A stretch of DNA of 5,725 nt from Chloroflexota bacterium (GTDB lineage Bacteria; Chloroflexota; Dehalococcoidia; SM23-28-2; RBG-16-64-32): assembly GCA_022564695.1 (NCBI GenBank), contig JADFKX010000133.1:1-5725 (forward strand), given 5' to 3'. Below are positions 1-5,562 of the stretch, in pieces. The first letter of the stretch is position 1; the number at the start of each line of letters is the position of its first letter. The translations under genes were made by a program, and so were the position numbers. A model generated the notes under the pieces. The model did no database searches. It was not told the origin of the DNA and was given only the letters and a program-made list of their open reading frames with translations.

Positions 1-196
1 TCGCCGTGCGGCGCTTCTCCGTGCCCTTGAACACCATATGCTCCAGGAAATGGGCCAGCCCCATCGTGCGCTCGTCCTCCCCGCGTGACCCCGCACCAAC
101 GAACACACTCACGCTCACTGACTGCGCCGTGGACACCGGCGTGGTGACCACCCGCAGGCCGCTGTCCAGCTCGCTGATCTCCCAACTGATTGACAT
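1..196 (-). CDS. M16 family zinc peptidase (processing-protease-like), N-terminal fragment
   Basis: Reading the minus strand from ATG at 196-194 gives 65 codons, open to the left edge of the window, so only the N-terminus is present. The translation starts MSISWEISELDSGLRVVTTP and contains HFLEH at residues 49-53 followed by MVFKGTEKR. This is the inverted HxxEH zinc-binding and catalytic signature of M16 (insulinase / mitochondrial processing peptidase / PqqL) proteases: two His ligands and the catalytic Glu52. The preceding VFVGAGSRGEDERTMGLAH block also matches the start of the M16 N-terminal domain. There is no signal peptide, so a cytoplasmic peptidase is likely. A purine-rich Shine-Dalgarno (GGGGGAG, complement of 207-213) lies 10 nt before the ATG, supporting this start. 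The gene diverges from pyrG. The third zinc ligand and the C-terminal domain are outside the window, so the subfamily cannot be resolved. Confidence 0.93.
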   Translation of the reverse strand, partial: MSISWEISELDSGLRVVTTPVSTAQSVSVSVFVGAGSRGEDERTMGLAHFLEHMVFKGTEKRRTA

Positions 197-326
197 CGTG
201 TGCTGTCTCCCCCTGTGGGCTAACCAATAAACCTCGACTCCGCCAGACTACGCCGACGGATACATGCTCCGGAGTGGGTTCGTAACTTGGCGCAGTCGCG
301 ATCTCCCAGGCCTCCGAGTTTCGTTC

Positions 327-355
327 AGTATAGCGATAGGCGAGTCGGCGGTCAC
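327..355 (-). promoter_or_regulatory. Putative sigma70-type promoter for the M16 peptidase gene
   Basis: On the minus strand a TATACT -10 hexamer (complement of 327-332, 5 of 6 to TATAAT) lies 17 nt from a GTGACC -35-like hexamer (complement of 350-355, 4 of 6 to TTGACA). This would start transcription near 320 and give a leader of about 120 nt before the M16 start at 196. The -35 lies inside the palindrome at 349-362. The assignment rests on consensus matching only. Confidence 0.4.
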
Positions 356-362
356 GTGACCG
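349..362. promoter_or_regulatory. 14-bp perfect palindrome, candidate operator
   Basis: CGGTCACGTGACCG reads identically on both strands, and a further GTGAC copy follows at 362-366. It lies in the divergent intergenic region and overlaps the predicted -35 of the M16 promoter. It is about 65 bp upstream of the pyrG -35. Perfect symmetry without a loop fits a dimeric DNA-binding protein better than an RNA hairpin. The cognate regulator is unknown. Confidence 0.45.
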
Positions 363-427
363 TGACTTATCGACACAACATCTGCTAATGGATTTCCTCC
401 TTTTCTCCTTTGAGCCTTCGTATTCGC

Positions 428-458
428 TTGACACTTACCACTGGCAATCCTGTATCAT
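428..458 (+). promoter_or_regulatory. Putative sigma70-type promoter for pyrG
   Basis: TTGACA (428-433, perfect -35) is followed after 19 nt by TATCAT (453-458, 5 of 6 to TATAAT), which is repeated directly at 459-464. TG at 451-452 immediately precedes the first TATCAT. The 19-nt spacer is longer than the ideal 17. Transcription would begin around 465-471, leaving a leader of about 25-30 nt. No attenuator hairpin is visible between this promoter and the pyrG start. Confidence 0.5.
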
Positions 459-494
459 TATCATCGGCTGAGGAGGCCTCCCAATAGGGCATAA

Positions 495-2183
495 ATGGGA
501 ACCAAGTACATATTCGTAAGCGGCGGAGTTGTCAGCTCAGTTGGCAAGGGCATCACCACCGCCTCCATCGGCAGAATCCTCAAGTCCCGCGGCATCTCCG
601 TCGTCGTCCAGAAACTGGATCCCTATCTCAACGTTGACCCCGGCACCATGTCCCCCTATCAGCATGGGGAGGTGTTCGTCACCACAGACGGCGCCGAGAC
701 GGACCTTGACCTCGGCCACTACGAGCGCTTCCTGGACCAGGACCTGACCAGGAGCAGCTCCGTCACCACCGGCCAGATATACCAGGCCGTAATAAACAAG
801 GAGCGCCGCGGCGACTACCTGGGCCACACCATTCAGCCTATCCCCCACGTCACCAACGAGATCAAGGGACGCATCCGCGGCATCGGCCAAGAGTCCGGAG
901 CCCAGGTGGTCATCGTCGAGGTCGGCGGCACCGTCGGCGACATCGAGAGCCAGCCGCATCTGGAAGCGATCCGCCAGATGCGCAACGAAGAAGGCCATCA
1001 GGACACGCTTTCCATCCACCTCACACTCCTCCCCTACATCAGCCCCACCGGCGAGCTAAAGACAAAGCCCACCCAGCACAGCGTCCGTGAGCTGCGCTCC
1101 ATCGGAATCCAGCCGGACGTCATCGTCTGCCGCAGCGACTGGCCGGTGGCCGACGAGCTGAGGGAGAAGATATCGCTCTTCTGCGACGTTTCGGTCAACG
1201 CAGTTATCCCCCTCCTCACCATGCCGACCATCTACGAGGTGCCTCTCGTGCTGGAGGAGGCCGGCCTTGGCGATCTCATCGTGGACAAGCTGAATCTGCC
1301 CGCCGCCCCTCGTGACCTGGCAGACTGGCGTAAGTGGGTGGAGCAGCTAAAGAACCCCAGCGATCAGATGGAGATCGCGATCGTAGGCAAATACGTGGCG
1401 CTGCCGGACGCCTACCTCTCGGTGAAAGAATCGCTGATCCACGCCGGCGTGAAGCACCGGGTTGGCATCAACATACATTGGCTTCACTCCGAAGACATGG
1501 AGAATCCGGATATGGAAGAGGTGCTGGCGGGGATGGACGGTATCGTCGTCCCCGGCGGCTTCGGGGAGCGCGGCTTCGAGGGGAAGATCAAGGCCGCCCG
1601 CTACGCCCGCGAGAACGACGTGCCTTATCTTGGGCTCTGCCTGGGGCTTCAGGTGATGGTAGTGGAGTTCGCCCGTCACCTGTTCGGCACCGAGGATGCC
1701 AACTCCACAGAGTTCTACGCGGAGAGCCCCTACCCTGTCATCAGCCTGCTGCCCGAGCAGGAGGGGGTGCGGGAGAAGGGTGGCACCATGCGCCTCGGCG
1801 GCTACCCCTGTCGCCTCGTGGAGAACACCAAAGCGCGCGCTGCCTACGGCCAGGACGAAGTCATTGAGCGCCACCGTCACCGCTACGAGCTGAACAACGA
1901 GTTCCGCGCCCAGCTGCAGGAAGCTGGCTTGGTGGCCAGCGGTACCCTCCCCGACGACTCCCTGGTCGAGATATGTGAGCTGAGAGATCACCCCTGGATG
2001 GTGGGCTCTCAGTTCCACCCCGAGTTCCGGTCGCGTCCCAACCGTCCCCATCCCCTGTTCGATGGCTTCGTTGCTGCCGCCCTGAAGCGTGCCCGGGCGC
2101 GGCGTCTACCGCGTGGGCGCACCTCCCATTCCGCGACTGGCGCCTCGCGGCGATCTGCACGTTCCACCACAGCGCCTGCGTGA
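495..2183 (+). CDS. pyrG: CTP synthase (glutamine-hydrolysing)
   Basis: This is the cytoplasmic enzyme that converts UTP, ATP and glutamine to CTP, the last step of de novo CTP synthesis. The N-terminal synthetase domain (about 1-268) opens with KYIFVSGGVVSSVGKGITTAS, the P-loop-like ATP site with Lys18. It contains LDPYLNVDPGTMSPYQHGEV (41-60), Asp72 and Glu142 as likely metal ligands, and GGTVGDIES (144-152). The class I glutamine amidotransferase domain (about 292-530) has the oxyanion segment PGGFGERG (353-360), nucleophile Cys382 in GLCLGLQ, and His508/Glu510 in FHPEF, so the triad is intact. At 562 residues it is longer than the usual 530-550, because of a basic Arg/Ser-rich tail from about 531. 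A TAA immediately precedes the ATG, fixing the earliest start. The strong AGGAGG (471-476) is 18 nt away, farther than ideal, with only a weak GGG nearer. The stop overlaps the next gene's start by 4 nt. Confidence 0.98.
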   Translation: MGTKYIFVSGGVVSSVGKGITTASIGRILKSRGISVVVQKLDPYLNVDPGTMSPYQHGEVFVTTDGAETDLDLGHYERFLDQDLTRSSSVTTGQIYQAVINKERRGDYLGHTIQPIPHVTNEIKGRIRGIGQESGAQVVIVEVGGTVGDIESQPHLEAIRQMRNEEGHQDTLSIHLTLLPYISPTGELKTKPTQHSVRELRSIGIQPDVIVCRSDWPVADELREKISLFCDVSVNAVIPLLTMPTIYEVPLVLEEAGLGDLIVDKLNLPAAPRDLADWRKWVEQLKNPSDQMEIAIVGKYVALPDAYLSVKESLIHAGVKHRVGINIHWLHSEDMENPDMEEVLAGMDGIVVPGGFGERGFEGKIKAARYARENDVPYLGLCLGLQVMVVEFARHLFGTEDANSTEFYAESPYPVISLLPEQEGVREKGGTMRLGGYPCRLVENTKARAAYGQDEVIERHRHRYELNNEFRAQLQEAGLVASGTLPDDSLVEICELRDHPWMVGSQFHPEFRSRPNRPHPLFDGFVAAALKRARARRLPRGRTSHSATGASRRSARSTTAPA

Positions 2184-2656
2184 TCGTAGACAACCTCTTC
2201 ACCCTGTCCCACCTCCTCGCCGTCTTCTGGTACGTAATGGGGCTGGCCGCCGTGCAGTTTCCCCTCATCAGGGGCTGGCGCTTCGATGATCTGAAGCTAA
2301 AAAGCGTCGCCTTCGAGGAGGCGTCTCACTACCAGGGGCTGTTGCTGGTGCCGGGCATCATCGTCATGGGTGTGACTGGGGTTTTCATGTGGACGCAGAT
2401 GGATTACAATCTAATCACCACCGGCTGGCTGGTGGCCCAGGAAACCCTGTATCTTGTGAGCCTCCTGGTTTGCCTGCCCTTGATAGGCCTGGGCCTGCGG
2501 AGAGCACGATTGGCTTCGCTGCAGGCGGAGAAAGCCGGCGGTATCACCCCTGAGCTCCAGGAAGCGCTCGCCGATAACGTCCCCATAGTTTTCAGCGGCA
2601 TCGCGACGTTATTGGTGCCGGTTATGGCCTACCTGGCGGTATTCAAGCCGCTCTAA
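2180..2656 (+). CDS. Small four-helix integral membrane protein (DUF2269/CopD-like), function unknown
   Basis: The gene encodes 158 residues starting at GTG, which overlaps the pyrG stop as GTGA. No Shine-Dalgarno is visible, so translation is probably coupled to pyrG. Four hydrophobic helices are apparent at about residues 6-28, 52-72, 83-106 and 135-155. A basic loop (RRARLASLQAEKAGG) follows helix 3. Helix 1 carries His11 in an HLLAVFWYVMGLAAVQF context, and His50 lies just before helix 2. A helix-1 histidine followed by a small/aromatic pattern, with four helices in about 150 residues, resembles the DUF2269/CopD-type family of predicted membrane proteins, some of which bind haem or metal. 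That resemblance is from memory of the family style and is not a strong match. No catalytic motif is recognisable. Position between pyrG and rho gives no clear functional clue. An alternative start is ATG at 2237. Confidence 0.8.
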   Translation: MIVDNLFTLSHLLAVFWYVMGLAAVQFPLIRGWRFDDLKLKSVAFEEASHYQGLLLVPGIIVMGVTGVFMWTQMDYNLITTGWLVAQETLYLVSLLVCLPLIGLGLRRARLASLQAEKAGGITPELQEALADNVPIVFSGIATLLVPVMAYLAVFKPL

Positions 2657-2672
2657 AGGAGAAGAGCAAGAT

Positions 2673-2765
2673 ATGACCTATTCGGACGAAAAAGGTGAGG
2701 TTATTCAACCTTTCTATCATCGCCCAATTAACGCCGGCAAGGTCTTGCGCGTCTTAAACGTATGA
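2673..2765 (+). CDS. Possible 30-codon leader ORF upstream of rho
   Basis: ATG at 2673 opens a 30-residue frame, MTYSDEKGEVIQPFYHRPIN then AGKVLRVLNV, ending at TGA 2763-2765. A good Shine-Dalgarno (AAAGGAGA, AGGAG at 2657-2661) lies 11 nt upstream, directly after the previous gene's stop. The rho reading frame itself has no comparable signal at GTG 2800. No known domain is recognised. E. coli rho is also preceded by a short leader ORF (rhoL), but no sequence similarity to it is claimed. It could be a regulatory leader peptide, a real small protein, or a chance frame. Confidence 0.4.
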   Translation: MTYSDEKGEVIQPFYHRPINAGKVLRVLNV

Positions 2766-2860
2766 TGTATTTTGATTTCGCCTCCCCATTGTTTAATCCG
2801 TGTCCCGTAATCATGCCTGGGCCGGCGGAGGCCCGGAGAACCTACAAACCGTGGATCTAG
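2762..2860 (+). CDS. Possible 32-codon ORF overlapping the leader ORF and the rho start region
   Basis: ATG at 2762 overlaps the stop of the preceding 30-codon ORF as ATGA, an arrangement typical of translational coupling. The frame encodes MMYFDFASPLFNPCPVIMPG and 12 further residues, ending at TAG 2858-2860. It is out of frame with rho and overlaps rho's annotated first 20 codons. It has no Shine-Dalgarno or recognisable domain of its own. It would make sense only if rho truly starts downstream at 2875 or 2902. Chance is a serious alternative. Confidence 0.2.
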   Translation: MMYFDFASPLFNPCPVIMPGPAEARRTYKPWI

Positions 2861-4167
2861 ATGCGCCTACCAAGATGAAGAAAACACTTTCGGAGTCCCC
2901 AGTGAACTTTGTCGAACTGGAAACTCACACCCGAGACGAGCTCATGGAAGCGGCCAAGGAGCTGGGCCTCAGCGGTATCGGCTCCCTGCGCAAGCAGGAA
3001 CTCGTCTTCCGCATCCTCCAGGCTAAGGCCGAACGCGATGGCAATTACTTCGCCGGCGGCATCCTGGAACTCGCCTCTGACGGATACGGCTTCCTAAGGG
3101 CTGAGGCCCTGCGCCCAAGCCTCAGCGACGTCTACGTCTCCCAGACTCAGATTCGCCGCTTCGCCTTGCGCTCCGGCGACTACGTCATGGGCACAGCCCG
3201 CCCGCCCAAGGACTCCGAAAAGTACTACGGCCTGCTCAAAGTGGATGCCGTTAACGGCCTGGACCCGGAGACTGCCAAACGCCGCCCCTACTTCGAGCAG
3301 CTCACGCCTATCTTCCCACAGGATTTCCTCGATCTGGAGTCTGGCGATAGCAGCCTCTCCACCCGTATCATCGACCTCATCGCCCCCATCGGCCGTGGCC
3401 AGCGCGGCCTCATCGTGTCGCCGCCCAAGGCCGGCAAGACGGTCCTCCTCAAGACCATCGCCCACGCTATCGCCAACCGCTACGAAGAAATACACATCAT
3501 CGTCCTCCTCATCGGTGAGCGTCCGGAGGAGGTGACGGACTGGCGCCGCTCCGTAGAGCACGCGGAGGTCCTCGCCGCCACCTTCGACGATCCGGTGGAG
3601 GAGCAGACCAGAGTGGCCGAGATGGGAATAGAACGGGCCAAGCGTCTGGTAGAGGGCGGGCGCCACATCGTAGTCCTCCTGGACGGCATCACCCGTCTCA
3701 CCCGCGCCTACAACCTGGCCCTACCCTCCAGCGGCCGTACCCTCTCCGGCGGCATAGACCCAGTGGCCCTGCACCCCTCCAAGCGCCTGTTCGGCGCTGG
3801 ACGCACCATCGAGGAGGGAGGCAGCCTGACCATGATCGCCACCTGCCTGGTCGATACCGGCAGCCGCATGGATGAGGTCATATTCGAGGAGTTCAAGGGC
3901 ACCGGCAACTGGGAGCTGTTCCTTGACCGTCGTCTGGCGGAAAGACGCACCTACCCGGCCATCGATATCCAGCGCAGCAGCACCCGCCGTGACGATCTCC
4001 TGCTCGGCGAAGAGAAATACAAGAAGGTGCTGCTACTGCGCCGCATGACCGCCATGGTGTCCCAGAACTCATCTAACTCCGCAGAGGCCACGGAGCTGAT
4101 CTTGGAACGCCTCCAGCGCACCAAGACAAACGAAGAGTTCCTCGCCACCATCAAAGACGCCGGCTAG
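2800..4167 (+). CDS. rho: Transcription termination factor Rho
   Basis: This is a hexameric RNA-dependent ATPase/helicase that releases transcripts at Rho-dependent terminators. The Rho N-terminal helical domain covers about residues 36-78. The cold-shock/OB RNA-binding fold follows (about 82-155), with DGYGFLR (94-100) and DVYVS (110-114). The ATPase core has Walker A PPKAGKT (208-214), GERPEEVTD (239-247), Walker B VVLLDGITRL (291-300), the Q-loop region LSGGIDPVALHPSKR (315-329) and the SSTRRDD arginine segment (393-399). All are intact. The longest frame (455 aa) starts at GTG 2800 without a Shine-Dalgarno. The similarity to E. coli Rho begins at Val35, encoded by GTG 2902, which has GGAG 6 nt upstream and would give 421 residues, close to the usual 419. 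ATG 2875 is a third option. The start is therefore uncertain by up to 34 codons. No intrinsic terminator follows. Confidence 0.98.
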   Translation: MSRNHAWAGGGPENLQTVDLDAPTKMKKTLSESPVNFVELETHTRDELMEAAKELGLSGIGSLRKQELVFRILQAKAERDGNYFAGGILELASDGYGFLRAEALRPSLSDVYVSQTQIRRFALRSGDYVMGTARPPKDSEKYYGLLKVDAVNGLDPETAKRRPYFEQLTPIFPQDFLDLESGDSSLSTRIIDLIAPIGRGQRGLIVSPPKAGKTVLLKTIAHAIANRYEEIHIIVLLIGERPEEVTDWRRSVEHAEVLAATFDDPVEEQTRVAEMGIERAKRLVEGGRHIVVLLDGITRLTRAYNLALPSSGRTLSGGIDPVALHPSKRLFGAGRTIEEGGSLTMIATCLVDTGSRMDEVIFEEFKGTGNWELFLDRRLAERRTYPAIDIQRSSTRRDDLLLGEEKYKKVLLLRRMTAMVSQNSSNSAEATELILERLQRTKTNEEFLATIKDAG

Positions 4168-4236
4168 GCGTGGCATTCACTAATCTCCCCCTGCTGCTCC
4201 TTAACTGCCTGTAACACGTTCGTTCATAACGCGTCA

Positions 4237-4284
4237 ATTTGTGAAGAGATTGACAAATGGGGTATAATACCTCCGATTTGTCAA
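4237..4284. repeat. Three copies of a 9-mer flanking a promoter, candidate operator
   Basis: TTGACAAAT at 4250-4258 and its exact reverse complement ATTTGTCAA at 4276-4284 are separated by 17 nt containing the TATAAT box. A third copy with one mismatch, ATTTGTGAA at 4237-4245, forms an inverted pair with the first across a 4-nt gap. Within the spacer, GGTATAATACC (4261-4271) is itself symmetric about a central A. A dimeric repressor or activator binding over the promoter is the simplest reading. No known consensus was recognised. Confidence 0.6.
4239..4268 (+). promoter_or_regulatory. Promoter for the LysM/M23 peptidase gene
   Basis: A perfect TATAAT (4263-4268) is preceded at 18 nt by TTGTGA (4239-4244, 4 of 6 to TTGACA). 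A perfect TTGACA at 4250-4255 lies only 7 nt from the -10, too close to act as its -35, so it more likely belongs to the operator repeat. Transcription would begin near 4275, giving a leader of about 38 nt before the short ORF at 4313. Confidence 0.6.
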
Positions 4285-4312
4285 GCAGGGCAGATTTGAG
4301 GTGGTGCCCCAC

Positions 4313-4354
4313 ATGGCGCTCTGTTGGCACGAGAAGGAGATAAACAGGAGGTAG
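4313..4354 (+). CDS. Possible 13-codon leader ORF ending in the Shine-Dalgarno of the next gene
   Basis: ATG at 4313 encodes MALCWHEKEINRR and stops at TAG 4352-4354. A Shine-Dalgarno-like GAGGTG (4298-4303) lies 9 nt before the ATG, and the predicted transcription start is about 38 nt upstream. Its final codons, AGG AGG, plus the T of the stop form the AGGAGGT (4346-4352) that precedes the peptidase gene. The downstream peptidase frame is the same reading frame, interrupted only by this TAG. It may be a leader peptide coupling translation to the peptidase, or the gene's original N-terminus cut by an amber codon. Confidence 0.45.
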   Translation: MALCWHEKEINRR

Positions 4355-4375
4355 ATTATTCGGGACCAGCAAGCG

Positions 4376-5545
4376 TTGCCCCAGCGCTGGCCTGGAGGCC
4401 GAGACAGACGCAAGCTTGACCCGCGGAGCGCGGGCAAGCCCCCAACCGGACAGCGAAGGTACTGTCTCCACGTAGTCTTCCTACTCATGGCCTTCATCGC
4501 GGTCGGTGTCACCGCGACGGGAGCCCTGGGGAGGGTCGCACCTCCTTTCGTCTCCGCCGACGTTGCCCTTGAGGAGGCTGTTAGTGAAAGCCCCTCCGTC
4601 AGCTACCTGCGTCCCCCCGTCGTTCTGGCAACCTCTTCCGGCATCTACATCGTCAACCCTGAGCCACAGCAGACAGAACCAGAGGAGGCCACTCCCGAGG
4701 CCACACCTGAGCCCACACCCGAACCGCAGCCCGAACCGCAACCTGCCTTCATCGTCTACACCGTTCAGCTTGGAGACTCCGTCGCGTCCATCGCCGCCGG
4801 CTTCGGCATAGATGTTGACTACATCCTCTGGAACAACGCTGACCTGCATGAGGATCCCGATCTGCTCCTTGTTGGGCAGAAGCTCCAGATCCCCAGCGTC
4901 AACGGCCTCGTCTACAACGTTAGGCTGGGCGATACCCTGTCCGGTATCGCATCCTTCTATCAGATAGACGTCCCCAGCATCCTCGCCTTCGTGCCCAACG
5001 AAATCGGCTCAGCGGACACCGTTATAGAGGGGATGGTCCTCGTTCTTCCCGGCGCCGTCCCTCCTCCTCCGCCCATCCCTGCCGCCGTCATAGCCGTCGA
5101 GGCTACCAACCCAGAGCCTGAGCCGGAGCCTGAGCCAGCTCCTCCACCGCCGCCACCGGCCAGTATCGGCTACGTCTGGCCCTTCTCCGGCTCCATCTCC
5201 TCCTACTTCGGCGAATACCGCGGCGGCAGCTCCTACCATTTAGCAATTGACATCGACGCCTTCGGCCGCTACGGTGCCCCCGTCGTCGCCTCCTCCACCG
5301 GCACCGTCGTTCTCACCGCCAGCTTGGGCTGGGGCCTGGGCACCTACGTCGTCATCCGCCACGCCGATGGCTCGGAGACCATCTACGCCCATCTAGCGGC
5401 CATCTACGTGGCCCAAGGACAAGTCGTGGGCCAGGGCGAACAGATCGGTGCCATCGGGTGCACAGGCTACTGCACCGGCGCCCATCTGCACTTCGAGCTC
5501 TGGATCGGAGGCTCGGTGGTAAACCCACTGGCGTACCTCCCTTAG
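4376..5545 (+). CDS. Membrane-anchored LysM-LysM-M23 peptidoglycan endopeptidase
   Basis: This is a probable envelope murein hydrolase or spore/division-type M23 protein. Numbered from TTG 4376 (389 aa), a basic N-terminus precedes one transmembrane helix at about 30-52, which anchors the protein with the rest outside. A Pro/Glu-rich linker (95-123) leads to LysM 1 (about 126-174) and LysM 2 (about 178-226), which bind glycan. A second Pro/Glu linker (228-262) precedes the M23 (lysostaphin-like) domain at 266-389. Zinc ligands His288 and Asp292 (HLAID), His339 of YAH, and His370/His372 in HLHFE are all present, so it should be catalytically active. The start is uncertain. The excellent AGGAGGT at 4346-4352 points to ATT at 4358, 6 codons upstream and in frame, while TTG 4376 is 23 nt away. 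ATG 4487 would remove half the membrane helix. Both linkers contain 12-nt tandem repeats. Confidence 0.92.
   Translation: MPQRWPGGRDRRKLDPRSAGKPPTGQRRYCLHVVFLLMAFIAVGVTATGALGRVAPPFVSADVALEEAVSESPSVSYLRPPVVLATSSGIYIVNPEPQQTEPEEATPEATPEPTPEPQPEPQPAFIVYTVQLGDSVASIAAGFGIDVDYILWNNADLHEDPDLLLVGQKLQIPSVNGLVYNVRLGDTLSGIASFYQIDVPSILAFVPNEIGSADTVIEGMVLVLPGAVPPPPPIPAAVIAVEATNPEPEPEPEPAPPPPPPASIGYVWPFSGSISSYFGEYRGGSSYHLAIDIDAFGRYGAPVVASSTGTVVLTASLGWGLGTYVVIRHADGSETIYAHLAAIYVAQGQVVGQGEQIGAIGCTGYCTGAHLHFELWIGGSVVNPLAYLP
4414..4439 (+). other. Strong GC-rich hairpin near the 5' end of the peptidase gene
   Basis: GCTTG (4414-4418) and CCCGCG (4420-4425) pair with CGCGGG (4429-4434) and CAAGC (4435-4439), leaving one bulged A and a GAG loop. 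That makes 11 base pairs in the mRNA shortly after the predicted start. No U-tract follows, so it is not an intrinsic terminator. It could slow early translation or be a dispersed palindromic element within the variable N-terminal tail. Confidence 0.5.
4718..4741 (+). repeat. Tandem 12-nt repeat in the first Pro/Glu linker
   Basis: CCCGAACCGCAG is followed directly by CCCGAACCGCAA, encoding two PEPQ units of the linker between the membrane helix and LysM 1. Such repeats expand and contract by slippage and act as flexible spacers through the cell wall. Confidence 0.75.
5114..5137 (+). repeat. Tandem 12-nt repeat in the second Pro/Glu linker
   Basis: GAGCCTGAGCCG is followed by GAGCCTGAGCCA, encoding alternating Glu-Pro between LysM 2 and the M23 domain. 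A proline run follows. It is a flexible linker and not a separate element. Confidence 0.75.
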
Positions 5546-5562
5546 AAGTCCATATCAGATTT

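Noticed and set aside
6..230. Plus-strand ORF at the left edge
   Set aside because: It is the antisense shadow of the M16 peptidase, whose HFLEH motif and Shine-Dalgarno fix the coding strand.
472..481. GGAGGCCTCC palindrome before pyrG as an operator
   Set aside because: It is mostly the purine-rich Shine-Dalgarno followed by its chance complement. It is only 10 bp and has no second copy.
1347..2051. Long minus-strand ORF (234 codons) opposite pyrG
   Set aside because: It lies entirely antisense to the strongly supported CTP synthase. Its translation has no recognisable domain, and such shadow frames are expected in GC-rich codon usage.
2737..2748. GCAAG-GT-CTTGC hairpin in the rho leader
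   Set aside because: The loop of 2 nt is too small and the stem has only 5 bp, with no T-run. It does not qualify as a terminator or riboswitch.
3094..3666. Long minus-strand ORF (190 codons) opposite rho
   Set aside because: It is antisense to the conserved Rho RNA-binding and ATPase domains and is explained by codon bias of the sense gene.
4168..4236. Intrinsic terminator after rho
   Set aside because: Only a 4-bp CGTT/AACG stem is seen and there is no T-tract, so no terminator is supported.
4250..4268. TTGACA paired with TATAAT as a promoter
   Set aside because: The spacer is only 7 nt, far below the usable 16-19. TTGTGA at 4239 is the better -35, and this TTGACA is part of the inverted repeat.
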